NCBI RefSeq assembly: GCF_023273875.1
Contig: NZ_CP096882.1
Coordinates: forward strand, 1 to 64,000
Length of the DNA stretch: 64,000 nucleotides
Direction of reading: 5' to 3'
From: Pseudarthrobacter sp. SSS035
GTDB taxonomy: Bacteria; Actinomycetota; Actinomycetes; Actinomycetales; Micrococcaceae
Shown here: one piece after another, positions 44,742 to 54,079 of the stretch
Layout of the letters: the number at the start of each line of letters is the position of its first letter
How positions within the stretch are numbered: position 1 is the stretch's first letter
Position numbers and translations under genes: made by a program
The notes under the pieces: generated by a model
Databases searched by the model: none
What the model saw: the letters and a program-made list of their open reading frames with translations, nothing else
Told to the model about the DNA's origin: nothing

Positions 44742-46070
44742 ATGACCCCTCATATTCCGGAAAACACCACGGCCGGCGCTCCGGCTGCTGATACCACTCC
44801 CCACATCACGGTGGAAGGCTTCGACAGCCAGGTCCCCGTAGTCATTGACCTCGATGCACCGCGCGACGGCGTGCCGCTGGTTATCGAATCACAGTCCGGG
44901 CTGGAGCGGTGCGCGGCGGCCATCGCCGCCGGAACAGGGCCCGCAGGGGTTGATGCGGAACGGGCCTCAGGATTCCGGTACGGCCAGCGCGCGTTCCTGG
45001 TGCAGATCCGGCGCGAAGGCTCCGGTACCTGGCTGATCGACCCGGAACCGTTCGAGAACCTGTCCATCATCAACGATGCGCTCCAGGGCGTGGAATGGAT
45101 CCTGCATGCAGCCAGCCAGGACCTGCCCTGCCTGCTGGAGCTGGGCATGTGGCCGGACAAGCTCTTTGATACGGAGCTCGCCGCACGGCTGGCCGGCCTG
45201 CCACGCGTTGGCCTGGCCGCCGTCATCGAACAGCTGCTCGGGTTTGGCCTGGCGAAGGAACATTCCGCTGCCGACTGGTCCACCCGGCCGCTGCCCGAGC
45301 CGTGGCTGCGCTACGCCGCCCTGGACGTGGAAGTCCTGACCGAGCTGCGCGAAGAACTCATCGAGCTGCTGCAGGCCGACGGCAAGCTGGAATACGCGGA
45401 GCAGGAATTTGCCGCGATCCTGGCCGCCGGAGTCGCCCCTCCCCGGGTTGACCCCTGGCGCAAGACGTCGGGCCTGCACCAGATCCGCGACCGGCGCCAG
45501 CTGGCCGCTGTCCGAGAAATGTGGCTGGAGCGCGATTTCCTGGCGCAGAAGCGCGATGTTGCGCCGGGACGGCTGATCCCAGATTCCGCACTGGTGTCCG
45601 CCGCCAAGGCCATGCCGTCCACCGTTCCCCAGCTGCTCGGCACCAAGGGCTTCCACGGCCGTGCGGCTCAGCGTGAGGCACCCCGCTGGCTCCGGTGCAT
45701 CGCCGCTGCCCGCGATCTTGAGGATCTTCCGCCTCTGCACCTGCCTACCAACGCACCGCCGCCGCCGCGGGTGTGGTCCGATCGGGACCCCGAGGCCGCC
45801 GCACGCCTGTCCACCGCCCGTCCGCTCCTGCAGGAGAAGGCGGAGGAACTGAACCTTCCCGTGGAGAACCTGCTGACGCCGGACTACCTGCGCCGCGTGG
45901 CGTGGCGTCCGCCGTCGGGCATTACCGAAGAAACAGTGGCCGCCGAGCTGCGTGCCCTCGGTGCCCGCGAGTGGCAGATCGGTGTGGTGGCACCGCTTCT
46001 CACGGACGCGTTCCTCAACCCGCAGCCGCTGCCGGCCAAGGAAACCAAGGCAACCGCAGTCCCCGAGTAA
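44742..46070 (+). CDS. rnd: ribonuclease D
   Basis: 3'-5' exoribonuclease that trims tRNA and other structured RNA. DEDD exonuclease residues are visible in GVDAERASGF (Asp and Glu), AASQDLPCLLEL (Asp) and YAALDVEVLTEL (Asp). An HRDC domain follows at about 240-320 (LAAVREMWLERDFLAQKRDVAPGR). 442 residues. The N-terminal 40 residues are a low-complexity extension. Confidence 0.93.
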   Translation: MTPHIPENTTAGAPAADTTPHITVEGFDSQVPVVIDLDAPRDGVPLVIESQSGLERCAAAIAAGTGPAGVDAERASGFRYGQRAFLVQIRREGSGTWLIDPEPFENLSIINDALQGVEWILHAASQDLPCLLELGMWPDKLFDTELAARLAGLPRVGLAAVIEQLLGFGLAKEHSAADWSTRPLPEPWLRYAALDVEVLTELREELIELLQADGKLEYAEQEFAAILAAGVAPPRVDPWRKTSGLHQIRDRRQLAAVREMWLERDFLAQKRDVAPGRLIPDSALVSAAKAMPSTVPQLLGTKGFHGRAAQREAPRWLRCIAAARDLEDLPPLHLPTNAPPPPRVWSDRDPEAAARLSTARPLLQEKAEELNLPVENLLTPDYLRRVAWRPPSGITEETVAAELRALGAREWQIGVVAPLLTDAFLNPQPLPAKETKATAVPE

Positions 46071-46093
46071 ACGCACCTCACCGGGCCTTGCAC

Positions 46094-46119
46094 ACTATGT
46101 TACTGACGAGTAACATAGT
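46094..46119. promoter_or_regulatory. 26-bp palindrome upstream of the beta-oxidation operon, candidate operator
   Basis: Arms ACTATGTTACT and AGTAACATAGT are perfect 11-bp inverted repeats around GACG. The site lies 72 bp before the fadA start, in the promoter region. Symmetry, length and position fit a TetR- or GntR-type repressor operator for fatty acid catabolism, as in other actinobacteria. The regulator is not encoded nearby. Confidence 0.7.
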
Positions 46120-46190
46120 CTGCACTGCCGTCCCGCCGAGCGCTGCCCTTTGGCCTCCGGACGGCGCCAACGTCTCGATGAGGAGTAAAC

Positions 46191-47489
46191 GTGAGCCACC
46201 ACGGAAGCAGCGGATCCCCGCGAACTGTCCGCGACGTCGTTTTTGTTGACGGCGTCCGCACACCCTTCGGCCGGGCCGGCGAGAAAGGCATCTACGCCGG
46301 CACCCGCGCCGATGACCTGATGGTGAAGTGCATCCGCGAACTGCTGCGCCGCAACCCCACGCTGCCAGCGGCCCGGATCGACGAAGTCGCAGTCGCAGCC
46401 ACCACCCAGACCGGCGACCAGGGCCTGACCCTGGGCCGCACAGCCGCCCTCCTGGCAGGGCTCCCCCGCTCCGTCCCCGGCTTCGCCATCGACCGCATGT
46501 GCGCCGGCGCCATGACTGCAGTCACCACAACGGCGAGCGGCATCGGCTTCGGCGCCTACGACGTCGTGATCGCCGGCGGTGTGGAGCACATGGGCAACCA
46601 TCCGATGGGCTCCGGCGCCGACCCGAACCCGCGCTTTATGTCCGAGCGTCTGGTGGATCCCGCCGCCCTGAACATGGGCAACACTGCCGAAAACCTGCAC
46701 GACCGTTTCCCCGCCATCACCAAGGCACGCACAGACGCCTACGCGGTTGCCTCCCAGGACAAACTCGAGGCCGCCTACGCCAAGGGCCAGATCCAGCCGG
46801 ACCTCGTTCCGGTCGCTACCCTCAAGCCGGGTCAGGGCTGGACGGTGAACAGTGTTGATGAGCCGCCCCGCCCGGGAACCACGCTTGAGGACCTGGCGGC
46901 CCTGCGGACTCCCTTCCGCGCCCACGGCCGGGTGACGGCGGGCAACGCCGCCGGCCTGAACGACGGCGCCACCGCCGCCGTCCTGGCCTCCTCGGAAGCC
47001 GCCGCGGAACTGGGCCTGCCGGTCAAAATGCGGCTGGTCAGCTACGCCTACGCCGGCGTCGAACCGGAGGTCATGGGCATCGGCCCCGTGCCCGCCACCG
47101 AAAAGGCCCTGAAGAACGCCGGCCTCAGCATTGAGGACATCGGACTCTTCGAGGTCAATGAAGCCTTTGCCGTGCAGGTCCTCAGCTTCCTGGACCACTT
47201 TGGAATTTCCGACGACGATCCCCGGGTAAACCGGTACGGCGGCGCCATCGCGGTGGGCCACCCCCTCGCGTCCTCCGGGGTCAGGCTAATGAACCAGCTC
47301 GCCCGGCAGTTTGAAGAAGATCCCTCGGTCCGGTACGGGATCACCACCATGTGCATAGGCTTGGGCATGGGCGCCACCGTCATCTGGGAAAACCCGCATC
47401 ACTCGAAATACACAGATTACAGCGGCACCGTCGCAGCAGTCGTCCACGAAGCAAACTCAGTAGCCACCACCGAAGGAGCCGCCGCATGA
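46191..47489 (+). CDS. fadA: acetyl-CoA C-acyltransferase (thiolase)
   Basis: Cleaves 3-ketoacyl-CoA in the last step of beta-oxidation. 432 residues with nucleophile Cys104 in DRMCAGAM, the NEAF segment (EVNEAFAVQ), catalytic His in GHPLASSG and the second Cys in TTMCIGLGMG. The GTG start is preceded by GAGGAG. The stop overlaps the start of the multifunctional gene as ATGA. Confidence 0.95.
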   Translation: MSHHGSSGSPRTVRDVVFVDGVRTPFGRAGEKGIYAGTRADDLMVKCIRELLRRNPTLPAARIDEVAVAATTQTGDQGLTLGRTAALLAGLPRSVPGFAIDRMCAGAMTAVTTTASGIGFGAYDVVIAGGVEHMGNHPMGSGADPNPRFMSERLVDPAALNMGNTAENLHDRFPAITKARTDAYAVASQDKLEAAYAKGQIQPDLVPVATLKPGQGWTVNSVDEPPRPGTTLEDLAALRTPFRAHGRVTAGNAAGLNDGATAAVLASSEAAAELGLPVKMRLVSYAYAGVEPEVMGIGPVPATEKALKNAGLSIEDIGLFEVNEAFAVQVLSFLDHFGISDDDPRVNRYGGAIAVGHPLASSGVRLMNQLARQFEEDPSVRYGITTMCIGLGMGATVIWENPHHSKYTDYSGTVAAVVHEANSVATTEGAAA

Positions 47490-49702
47490 GCGCCGCCGAT
47501 TTCACCAAGCTTGCAGAGCTCTTCCCCGACGAAACCGTGACCCACTCGTACGTCCAGGACATCAAGCTGCCTGCCGGCCCGGGCCAGCAAAGCCCCGGAG
47601 TTTTTGCGCTGATTACCCTGGATAACGGCCTGGACCACTCCAAGCCCACCACGCTGGGACCCAATACCCTGGTGGAACTTGGCACGGTCCTGGAGGGCCT
47701 GAAAGTGCGTGCGGCCCGCGGCGAAATCGTGGGTGTGGGCGTGACGGGCAAACCCTACTTCCTCGTGGCCGGTGCCGACCTGTCCGCGGTGAAGTCGCTC
47801 GAGAACCGGGATCATGGCCTGTGGATGGCACAGCTCGGGCATGACGTTTATGCCACGCTGGCCAACCTCGGCGTCCCCAGCTTCGCGTTCATCAACGGGG
47901 TTGCCCTGGGCGGCGGCCTGGAGATCGCCCTGCAGTCCACCTACCGCACGGTGTCCACCGGCGCCGGCGCACTAGCGCTTCCCGAGGCCTTTATCGGCCT
48001 GGTCCCCGGCTGGGGCGGCGTCTACATCCTGCCGCGCCTGATCGGACCCGAGAACGCGGTCAAGGTGATGATCGAGAACCCGCTCAGCAACAACCGGACG
48101 CTCAACGGGCCGCAGGCCTTCCAGCTTGGTATCGCCGACGCCCTGTTCGAACCGGCAGACTTCCTGGAACAGTCCCTCGCCTGGGCGGCCACCGTCATCA
48201 CCGGCGAGGTGGTCCCGGCACGGGCCAACGCCGTGGATCCCGCTGATCCCGCCGTTGCCGGGCGCTGGTCTGCAGCCGTTGCCGCCGGCCGGTCGTTCGT
48301 GGAGTCCAAGACGTCCAATGCCTCGCCTGCGCCGGCCAAGGTCCTGGACATCCTCGACGCCAACCGGACCATGTCCCGGGCCGAATCGGCCGCCCTCGAG
48401 TGCGAAACCCTCGCCGGCCTGATGCAGACCGACGAGTTCCGCGCCACGGTCTACGCGTTCCTGGATTTGGTCCAGAAGCGTTCCAAGCGGCCGGCCGGCG
48501 CACCGGACCGTAGGCTCGCCCGTCCGGTCACCAAGGTCGGCGTTGTAGGCGCGGGCCTCATGGCCAGCCAGCTGGCCCTTTTGTTCGCCCGCCAGCTCAA
48601 GGTCCCCGTGGTGATGACGGACATCGACCAGGCCCGTGTGGACAAGGGCGTGGGCTACGTCCATGCCGAGGTGGACAAGCTCCTCGGCAAAAAACGGATC
48701 AGCCAGGACGCAGCCAACCGCACCAAGGCGCTGGTCACGGGATCAGTCTCCAAGGAAGCGTTCGCGGACGCCGACTTTGTCATTGAGGCTGTCTTCGAAG
48801 AGCTGAACGTCAAGAAGCAGGTCTTCGCCGAGGTGGAGGCAATCGTCTCGCCGGACTGCATCCTCGCCACCAACACGTCCTCGCTGTCCGTCACGGCCAT
48901 GGCCGGAGACCTCGCGCACCCGGAACGGCTGGTGGGCTTCCACTTCTTCAACCCGGTGGCCGTGATGCCGCTGCTCGAAATCGTGCGCGCGCCCAAGACC
49001 GACGACGCCGTGCTGGCGACCGCTTTTGAGCTGGCCAAGGGCCTGAAGAAGACCGCTGTCCTGGTCAAGGATGCACCAGCCTTTGTAGTCAACAGGATCC
49101 TGCTGCGGCTGATGGGCGAAGTGACGGCCGCGTTCGACGAAGGCACCCCCGCCGAGGTGGCCGACACTGCGCTGCGTCCCATGGGCCTGCCGATGACGCC
49201 GTTCACGCTGGGGGCCATGGTGGGCCTGCCGGTGGCCCAGCACGTCCAGGAGTCCCTGCACGCCGCCTTCGGAGACCGCTTTGCCGTGTCCACGAACCTG
49301 CAGAAACTGATCGAGAACGGCGTGAAATCGCTCTGGGCTCCGGCAGCCGACGGCTCCCAGGAGATCCCGGACTCCACCCTGTCGTTGATGTCCTTCGGCA
49401 AGTCGCCGTCCACCGGGGACGACGTGCTGCGCCGTGTCCAGGACGCCCTCGCCGAGGAGATCGGGCTGATGTTGGATGAGGGCGTAGTGGCCGGTCCTGA
49501 AGACATCGACCTCTGCATGATCCTGGGCGCTGGCTGGCCGATGTTCCTGGGCGGCATCACGCCATACCTGGACCGTGTTGGTGCCTCCGAACGGGTCAAC
49601 GGCCGGCGCTTCCTGGCGCCAGGCGTGGCGTCGGGCCTCACGGATCAGTCCTCCGGATCAGTCAGCCCGGATGCAGCCACCCCGGAATCAGTCCGCGGGT
49701 AG
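47486..49702 (+). CDS. fadB: multifunctional enoyl-CoA hydratase / 3-hydroxyacyl-CoA dehydrogenase (FadB-like)
   Basis: 738 residues. The N-terminal hydratase part has the oxyanion loop VAGADLSAV, the acid residue in GVALGGGLEIAL and LPEAFIGLVPGWGG. From about residue 350 an NAD-binding dehydrogenase follows (KVGVVGAGLMASQLALLF, then NTSSLSVTAMA and VGFHFFNPVAVMPLLEIV, with the catalytic His). It forms the beta-oxidation complex with the coupled thiolase. The last 20 codons are Ser/Pro-rich and run into the convergent ATPase gene (49688). Confidence 0.93.
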   Translation: MSAADFTKLAELFPDETVTHSYVQDIKLPAGPGQQSPGVFALITLDNGLDHSKPTTLGPNTLVELGTVLEGLKVRAARGEIVGVGVTGKPYFLVAGADLSAVKSLENRDHGLWMAQLGHDVYATLANLGVPSFAFINGVALGGGLEIALQSTYRTVSTGAGALALPEAFIGLVPGWGGVYILPRLIGPENAVKVMIENPLSNNRTLNGPQAFQLGIADALFEPADFLEQSLAWAATVITGEVVPARANAVDPADPAVAGRWSAAVAAGRSFVESKTSNASPAPAKVLDILDANRTMSRAESAALECETLAGLMQTDEFRATVYAFLDLVQKRSKRPAGAPDRRLARPVTKVGVVGAGLMASQLALLFARQLKVPVVMTDIDQARVDKGVGYVHAEVDKLLGKKRISQDAANRTKALVTGSVSKEAFADADFVIEAVFEELNVKKQVFAEVEAIVSPDCILATNTSSLSVTAMAGDLAHPERLVGFHFFNPVAVMPLLEIVRAPKTDDAVLATAFELAKGLKKTAVLVKDAPAFVVNRILLRLMGEVTAAFDEGTPAEVADTALRPMGLPMTPFTLGAMVGLPVAQHVQESLHAAFGDRFAVSTNLQKLIENGVKSLWAPAADGSQEIPDSTLSLMSFGKSPSTGDDVLRRVQDALAEEIGLMLDEGVVAGPEDIDLCMILGAGWPMFLGGITPYLDRVGASERVNGRRFLAPGVASGLTDQSSGSVSPDAATPESVRG

Positions 49703-51217
49703 CAGGCGGCCGGCCTCGATGCGCACCAGCCGGTGCGCGATGGACCGGGCGTAGTCCAGGTCGTGGGTGACCAGCACGACGGCGGTGCCCTCCGCCGTCG
49801 TGCTGCGCACCACCCGGTCCAGCGCGGCCAGCCCATGGCCGTCCAGGGAAACGGTCGGTTCGTCCAGTGCAAGGACTGAGGGACGCCGGGCCAGCACTGT
49901 GGCCAGTGCCAGAAGCCGCTGCTGGGACGCGGGCAGTTCGGCCGGGTGCCGCCCGGCAAGGTGCTCCAGGCCAACGGCGGCGAGGGCCTGCTGCACCGCC
50001 TGGTCAGCCGCCGGCTGCCCGCGCCCGAGGCCGAAGCGGACTTCCCGTTCCACGGTCCGCTCAAACAGCTGGTCCCTGGGCTGCTGGAAGAGGAGCCCGA
50101 CGTCGGCGGCCACGCGTCCTGCGGGCTGTCCACCGATGTTCCGTCCCCTGACCAGCACGCTGCCTGCCGTTGGTTGGAGCAAGCCGTTGAGGTGCCTCAG
50201 CAGCGTGGACTTTCCGGCGCCGTTGGGACCTGCCACAGCCAGGATCTCGCCCGCACTGACGGTCAGGCTCAGTCGGTGCAGGACCGGGTCAGCAGGCGGT
50301 CCCGGTTGTGCCCTGAACCAGCCTCTGCGCTGCGTCCCCCGGTATCTGAACGAGACGTCACGCAGTTCCAATGCCGGCGGACCCTCGACAGCGGATGGAT
50401 TGCCTGCTTCTGCGAGCGGCCGGAGACCTGCGTGCGGGCGGGGGAAAACCACGCCCGCCAGTTCCAGCGCCCCGGCAGCCACGACTTCTCCCGGCGTGCC
50501 AGCCGCGGCCACGGTACCGCCGGCAAGGACCAGCCACGTGTCGGCGTTGTGCAGGAAGGCGTCGGCCCGCTGGCTCAGGACTACGACTGCGGTGCCGTCC
50601 TGGACGAGGTTCCGCACCAGGGCAGCGAGGTCTTCGGCTCCGTCCGTGTCGAGGGAGGCGAAGGGTTCATCCATGATGAGAACCGCGGGGCGGGAAATGA
50701 CCGCGCAGCCGATGGCCAGGCGGCGCAGCTGGCCACCGGAAAGCGTGGCCGGATCCCGGTCCAGCAGCCGGGTCAGGCCGGTCAGGGCTGCGGTGTGCCG
50801 GACGGCGCCGGACATCGTTGCACGGTCAATCCCCGCGTTTTCCAGCCCGAACGCCAGCTCCTCGGCCACCGTGGCACGGACCGTGGACAGGGCGGCGGCG
50901 GGATCCTGCGGCACAAAGCCCACCTGGCGGCCCCAGTTCCCGGGATCGATCCGCGGATCGGCGGCTTTGCCGGTGAACCGGAGACGTGTGCCGGTAAGCT
51001 CCAGAAAGCCCGCGAGTGTCCCGCCATCGCCGGGCAGCAACCAGCCGGCGAGCAGGCGTCCCAGTGTTGACTTGCCGCTGCCGGATCCGCCGAGCACAGC
51101 TGTCAGCGATCCAGCGGCGAAGGCCACGTCAAGCCCCGCCAGAACCGGGTCCTGCTCGCCGGGGAACACAAATTTTTCAATACTCGCCGCAAGAGCCTGA
51201 GGTGAGCTTTGCGCCAC
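49688..51217 (-). CDS. fused ECF transporter ATPase (two ABC domains)
   Basis: 509 residues with two ATPase domains. Domain 1 has Walker A GGSGSGKST, Q-loop VPQDP, signature LSGGQ, Walker B VLIMDEP and Gln in place of the H-loop His (VVVLSQRAD). Domain 2 has GPNGAGKST, LFQQPRDQ, a degenerate signature LPASQ, LALDEP and an intact H-loop THD. The two altered positions fall in the same composite ATP site, so one site is probably degenerate. The GTG at 51217 shares its G with the upstream TAG. The open frame extends further but is not conserved. It powers the EcfT/S pair encoded upstream. Confidence 0.9.
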   Translation of the reverse strand: MAQSSPQALAASIEKFVFPGEQDPVLAGLDVAFAAGSLTAVLGGSGSGKSTLGRLLAGWLLPGDGGTLAGFLELTGTRLRFTGKAADPRIDPGNWGRQVGFVPQDPAAALSTVRATVAEELAFGLENAGIDRATMSGAVRHTAALTGLTRLLDRDPATLSGGQLRRLAIGCAVISRPAVLIMDEPFASLDTDGAEDLAALVRNLVQDGTAVVVLSQRADAFLHNADTWLVLAGGTVAAAGTPGEVVAAGALELAGVVFPRPHAGLRPLAEAGNPSAVEGPPALELRDVSFRYRGTQRRGWFRAQPGPPADPVLHRLSLTVSAGEILAVAGPNGAGKSTLLRHLNGLLQPTAGSVLVRGRNIGGQPAGRVAADVGLLFQQPRDQLFERTVEREVRFGLGRGQPAADQAVQQALAAVGLEHLAGRHPAELPASQQRLLALATVLARRPSVLALDEPTVSLDGHGLAALDRVVRSTTAEGTAVVLVTHDLDYARSIAHRLVRIEAGRLLPAD

Positions 51218-51963
51218 TAAGAAGCACCCGCCGTCGGCTGCCAGAGGCGGGCGGCGATGGCCGCCACTGCAGCGAGCAGCAGAACAACACGTACGCACCG
51301 TTGGGCCGGAGGGTCTGGAACTTCCCGGTAGCTCGTGCATGGCCCGGAACTGCCGAACCCGCGGGCCTGTAAAGCTGCCGCGCGGGTGCCGGCTTCCTCC
51401 ACGAGGGACAGCACCAGGGGAACCGCCTGCCACCGGAACGCGCCTGCGCGCCCGACAATTCCAGGCCGGATCACCAGGCCGCGCGCCTCCTGGGCCTGCC
51501 GGATCCGGCCCAGCCGTGAGCCGATGGCCGGCAGCAACGTCAGCGTTGACGCGAGCACAAACGCGAACCGCGAGCGCACGCCGCGCGCGGACAGTGCAGC
51601 CACCAGGTCCGGGACGCTGATGGTGAAGGAACATAGCAGCAGCACCAGCACCGCCGCGGAAAGCTGTGCAGCCCGCTCGAGGGCAAAATGAAGCCCTTCC
51701 ATGGTGACCCGCGCCGGGCCCCACTGCGCCAGCACGGTGGTGCCTTCGGGAAAGAACAATCCGTGCATGGCCAGCAGTGACAGGACCAGCGGAACCAGGA
51801 TGACCGCCACCGCGGGCAGCATCCGGCGGGCGGCTCCCCCGGCGACCGACAAGCCCGACACTGCGGCGATGACGGCGAGGGACAGCGGCCAGCTGGCAGC
51901 CGCCGTCGTAATAACTGCTGTGCTGCCGGCAGCCGCCAGCGACGTGAAGGGGTGAAGGCGCAT
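51217..51963 (-). CDS. ECF transporter transmembrane protein EcfT
   Basis: 248 residues from the ATG at 51963 (an upstream start at 52053 inside the S component is possible). Four to six hydrophobic helices are evident (VITTAAASWPLSLAVIAAV, LPAVAVILVPLVLSLLA, AAVLVLLLCSFT, VVLLLAAVAAIAARL). The coupling helices carry Ala-Arg-Gly motifs (AALSARGVRS and AALQARGFGSSG), as in EcfT. It links the ATPase to the S component. Confidence 0.85.
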   Translation of the reverse strand: MRLHPFTSLAAAGSTAVITTAAASWPLSLAVIAAVSGLSVAGGAARRMLPAVAVILVPLVLSLLAMHGLFFPEGTTVLAQWGPARVTMEGLHFALERAAQLSAAVLVLLLCSFTISVPDLVAALSARGVRSRFAFVLASTLTLLPAIGSRLGRIRQAQEARGLVIRPGIVGRAGAFRWQAVPLVLSLVEEAGTRAAALQARGFGSSGPCTSYREVPDPPAQRCVRVVLLLAAVAAIAARLWQPTAGAS

Positions 51964-51973
51964 CAGGAGGGGG

Positions 51974-52819
51974 TCAGGCGTCCTGGCTGGTGGCGGACTG
52001 GACGGTGGGCTCGGCGGTGGAATTGCCCGCAAGTACGCGGAACCGCCGGACAAACGGGAACTGCAGGCGGGTGCGGCGCGGCAGGGCGTACACCAGGACG
52101 GCCACCAAGGTGAAGACGATGGCCTTGTCCATAGGGTCCGAGATCAGGGCCTGCTTGGTGATGGCCGCCAGGAGGGTGTCACCCATGGAGCGGAAGGCGC
52201 TGACGATGGCGCCGGTAGCCAGGCCGGAGGTGCCGCCGAAGACGAACGCTGCAACGGGAGCGGAGACCACACCGCCGATGATGCCGGCCAGGAACCCTGC
52301 CACCGGTGCCAGGTAGAAGCGCCGGAACAGCCCGTGGCGTGCGGCGACGCCAGCCAGGAAGCCGATCAGGGCGGCGCCTGCGGCGAACGGCAGGACGGTG
52401 GGGTTGAAGAAGGACCAGACAATGCTGCTCAGGGCGCCCGTGGCTGCTCCGGCGGCGGGTCCGGCCAGGACGGCGATCAGGACGGTGCCGATGGCGTCGA
52501 GGTAGAAGGGCACCAAGGTGCTGCCCACAAACTGGCCCAGGACAATGTTCAGGACCAGTGCCACCGGAATCAGCACCAGCGTGGACACGGGCAGTGTGGG
52601 CAGTACGCCGATTATCAGCAGCACCGCCCCCACGAGGAAGCCGGACAGGGCGATCAGGGCCGACGCTCTGCCGGGGCCGCCGGTGATGTCCGCGGGCTGG
52701 TTCAGTACCAGGTAGATGTACGTGCCGGTGATGGCCAACGCGCCGAGGGTTTCCAGCAGGCGGCGGTTCCGGGTGGTGGCCGGCGTCTGAAACGGCAGGG
52801 TGAGGGAGGGCGATGACAT
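51974..52819 (-). CDS. ECF transporter S component, substrate unknown
   Basis: 281 residues. An N-terminal helix, then six or more membrane helices with small-residue packing (LIALSGFLVGAVLLIIGVLP, GTVLIAVLAGPAAGAATGALSS, FLAGIIGGVVSAPVAAFVFGG). It has the size of S components with an extended fold. No riboswitch for thiamine, cobalamin or FMN is recognisable in the 212 bp before it (52820-53031), so the vitamin or metal it carries cannot be inferred. Confidence 0.8.
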   Translation of the reverse strand: MSSPSLTLPFQTPATTRNRRLLETLGALAITGTYIYLVLNQPADITGGPGRASALIALSGFLVGAVLLIIGVLPTLPVSTLVLIPVALVLNIVLGQFVGSTLVPFYLDAIGTVLIAVLAGPAAGAATGALSSIVWSFFNPTVLPFAAGAALIGFLAGVAARHGLFRRFYLAPVAGFLAGIIGGVVSAPVAAFVFGGTSGLATGAIVSAFRSMGDTLLAAITKQALISDPMDKAIVFTLVAVLVYALPRRTRLQFPFVRRFRVLAGNSTAEPTVQSATSQDA

Positions 52820-53031
52820 GGCGTTCCTTCTGGGATGCAGGCTGTGTCGCCCGGATGGCCCGGGCGGTGCGGAACGCTGCCTATGTCACCTCGGCGGCAG
52901 CCGGGGGCGTCTGCGCCGGCCCGGATCCGGCATCAGTCTACCGGTCCCGGGACCCGGCAAGCCGGGCGTTGCATGTCGGTGTGACCAGAGAGGTTCCCCG
53001 CGAACTGCTGACCTGTGTTTGAGTTAGAGAC

Positions 53032-53946
53032 ATGGCCTCCCTGCATACGGACGAAGTTAACCTCGAGGAGAAGACAGTCCGTCGACTCATCAATCACCAG
53101 TTCCCTGCCTGGGAGCACCTGGCCCTCTCGCCTGCCGGGGAAGGCACAGACAATCGCATGTTGCGCCTGGGCGATGATCTCGTGGTGAGGTTGCCGCGGA
53201 CGTCGGGCACCGCGGCCGATGTGGCCAAGGAACAGACATGGCTGCCGCGCCTTGCACCGCACCTTCCGCTCAGCATTCCCGAGCCTGTGGCAATCGGCAG
53301 GCCGGATGAAAGCTACCCGTTTCCGTGGTCGGTGTACCGGTGGGTCGACGGTACAGAGCTGAACCCGGAAAGTGAGCAGGATCTGTCCCGGCTCGGCCGG
53401 GACCTGGCTGGCTTTGTCCGCGCCCTCCACAGCATCGACCTCTTGGGCGCACGGCGGGAGGAGCCACTGTTGTCGTACCGTGGCGGCAGTCTGCGGGATC
53501 TCTCCACCGGGACGTCAGCGAACCTCGACGCCTGCCGCGGCATACAACAGGGACTCCAGTTGGATCTCGACGGCCTGCAGTCCATCTGGCAAGCGGCGTT
53601 GGAACTCGATCAGCCACGGTTGGCGCACACCTGGATGCACACCGACCTCAAGCCCTCCAACCTCCTGGTCCGAAACAGCGTGCTGGTGGGGGTGGTCGAT
53701 TTCGGCGGTCTCTCGGTCGGTGATCCGACCTGCGAGCACGCCGCGGTCTGGGATCTCCCGGCCGAAGCCAGACATGCGTACGCCGAGGAACTGGGCCTCG
53801 ACAAAAGCACGCGGCTGCGCGCACGTGCCTGGGCGTTGGCCATCGCACTGTCGGGGGTTCCGTACTACTGGTCCACCTGGCCGGACTTCGCGCAGGAGTG
53901 CGTTCGCAGGCTTCAACTGATTCTGCGGGACCCGGACGATGTGTAA
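53032..53946 (+). CDS. aminoglycoside phosphotransferase-family kinase
   Basis: 304 residues of the protein-kinase-like fold. The catalytic loop is WMHTDLKPSNLLV, and the metal-binding segment VVDFGGLSVGDP follows. N-terminal FPWSVYRWVDG is the hinge. The family phosphorylates antibiotics or small metabolites. Nothing shows that this one gives drug resistance. The ATG directly follows the sequence TTAGAGAC without a good ribosome site, so the mRNA may be nearly leaderless. It is divergent from the ECF operon. Confidence 0.87.
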   Translation: MASLHTDEVNLEEKTVRRLINHQFPAWEHLALSPAGEGTDNRMLRLGDDLVVRLPRTSGTAADVAKEQTWLPRLAPHLPLSIPEPVAIGRPDESYPFPWSVYRWVDGTELNPESEQDLSRLGRDLAGFVRALHSIDLLGARREEPLLSYRGGSLRDLSTGTSANLDACRGIQQGLQLDLDGLQSIWQAALELDQPRLAHTWMHTDLKPSNLLVRNSVLVGVVDFGGLSVGDPTCEHAAVWDLPAEARHAYAEELGLDKSTRLRARAWALAIALSGVPYYWSTWPDFAQECVRRLQLILRDPDDV

Positions 53947-54079
53947 CGCGGGGACCTCACAACGTGTCCCGGAAGCGGACCGGTTGACGGAACCTGGAAC
54001 CCGCCAAACTAAGCTGCAATTAGCCGCCACTCCTGGCTAACAGTCACACTTGCCGTCCTGACCTTTCCGAAAGGCACAA

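Noticed and set aside
52820..53031. Riboswitch before the ECF S component
   Set aside because: The segment lacks the conserved cores of thiamine, cobalamin, FMN and other vitamin riboswitches. It is GC-rich but without a recognisable fold.
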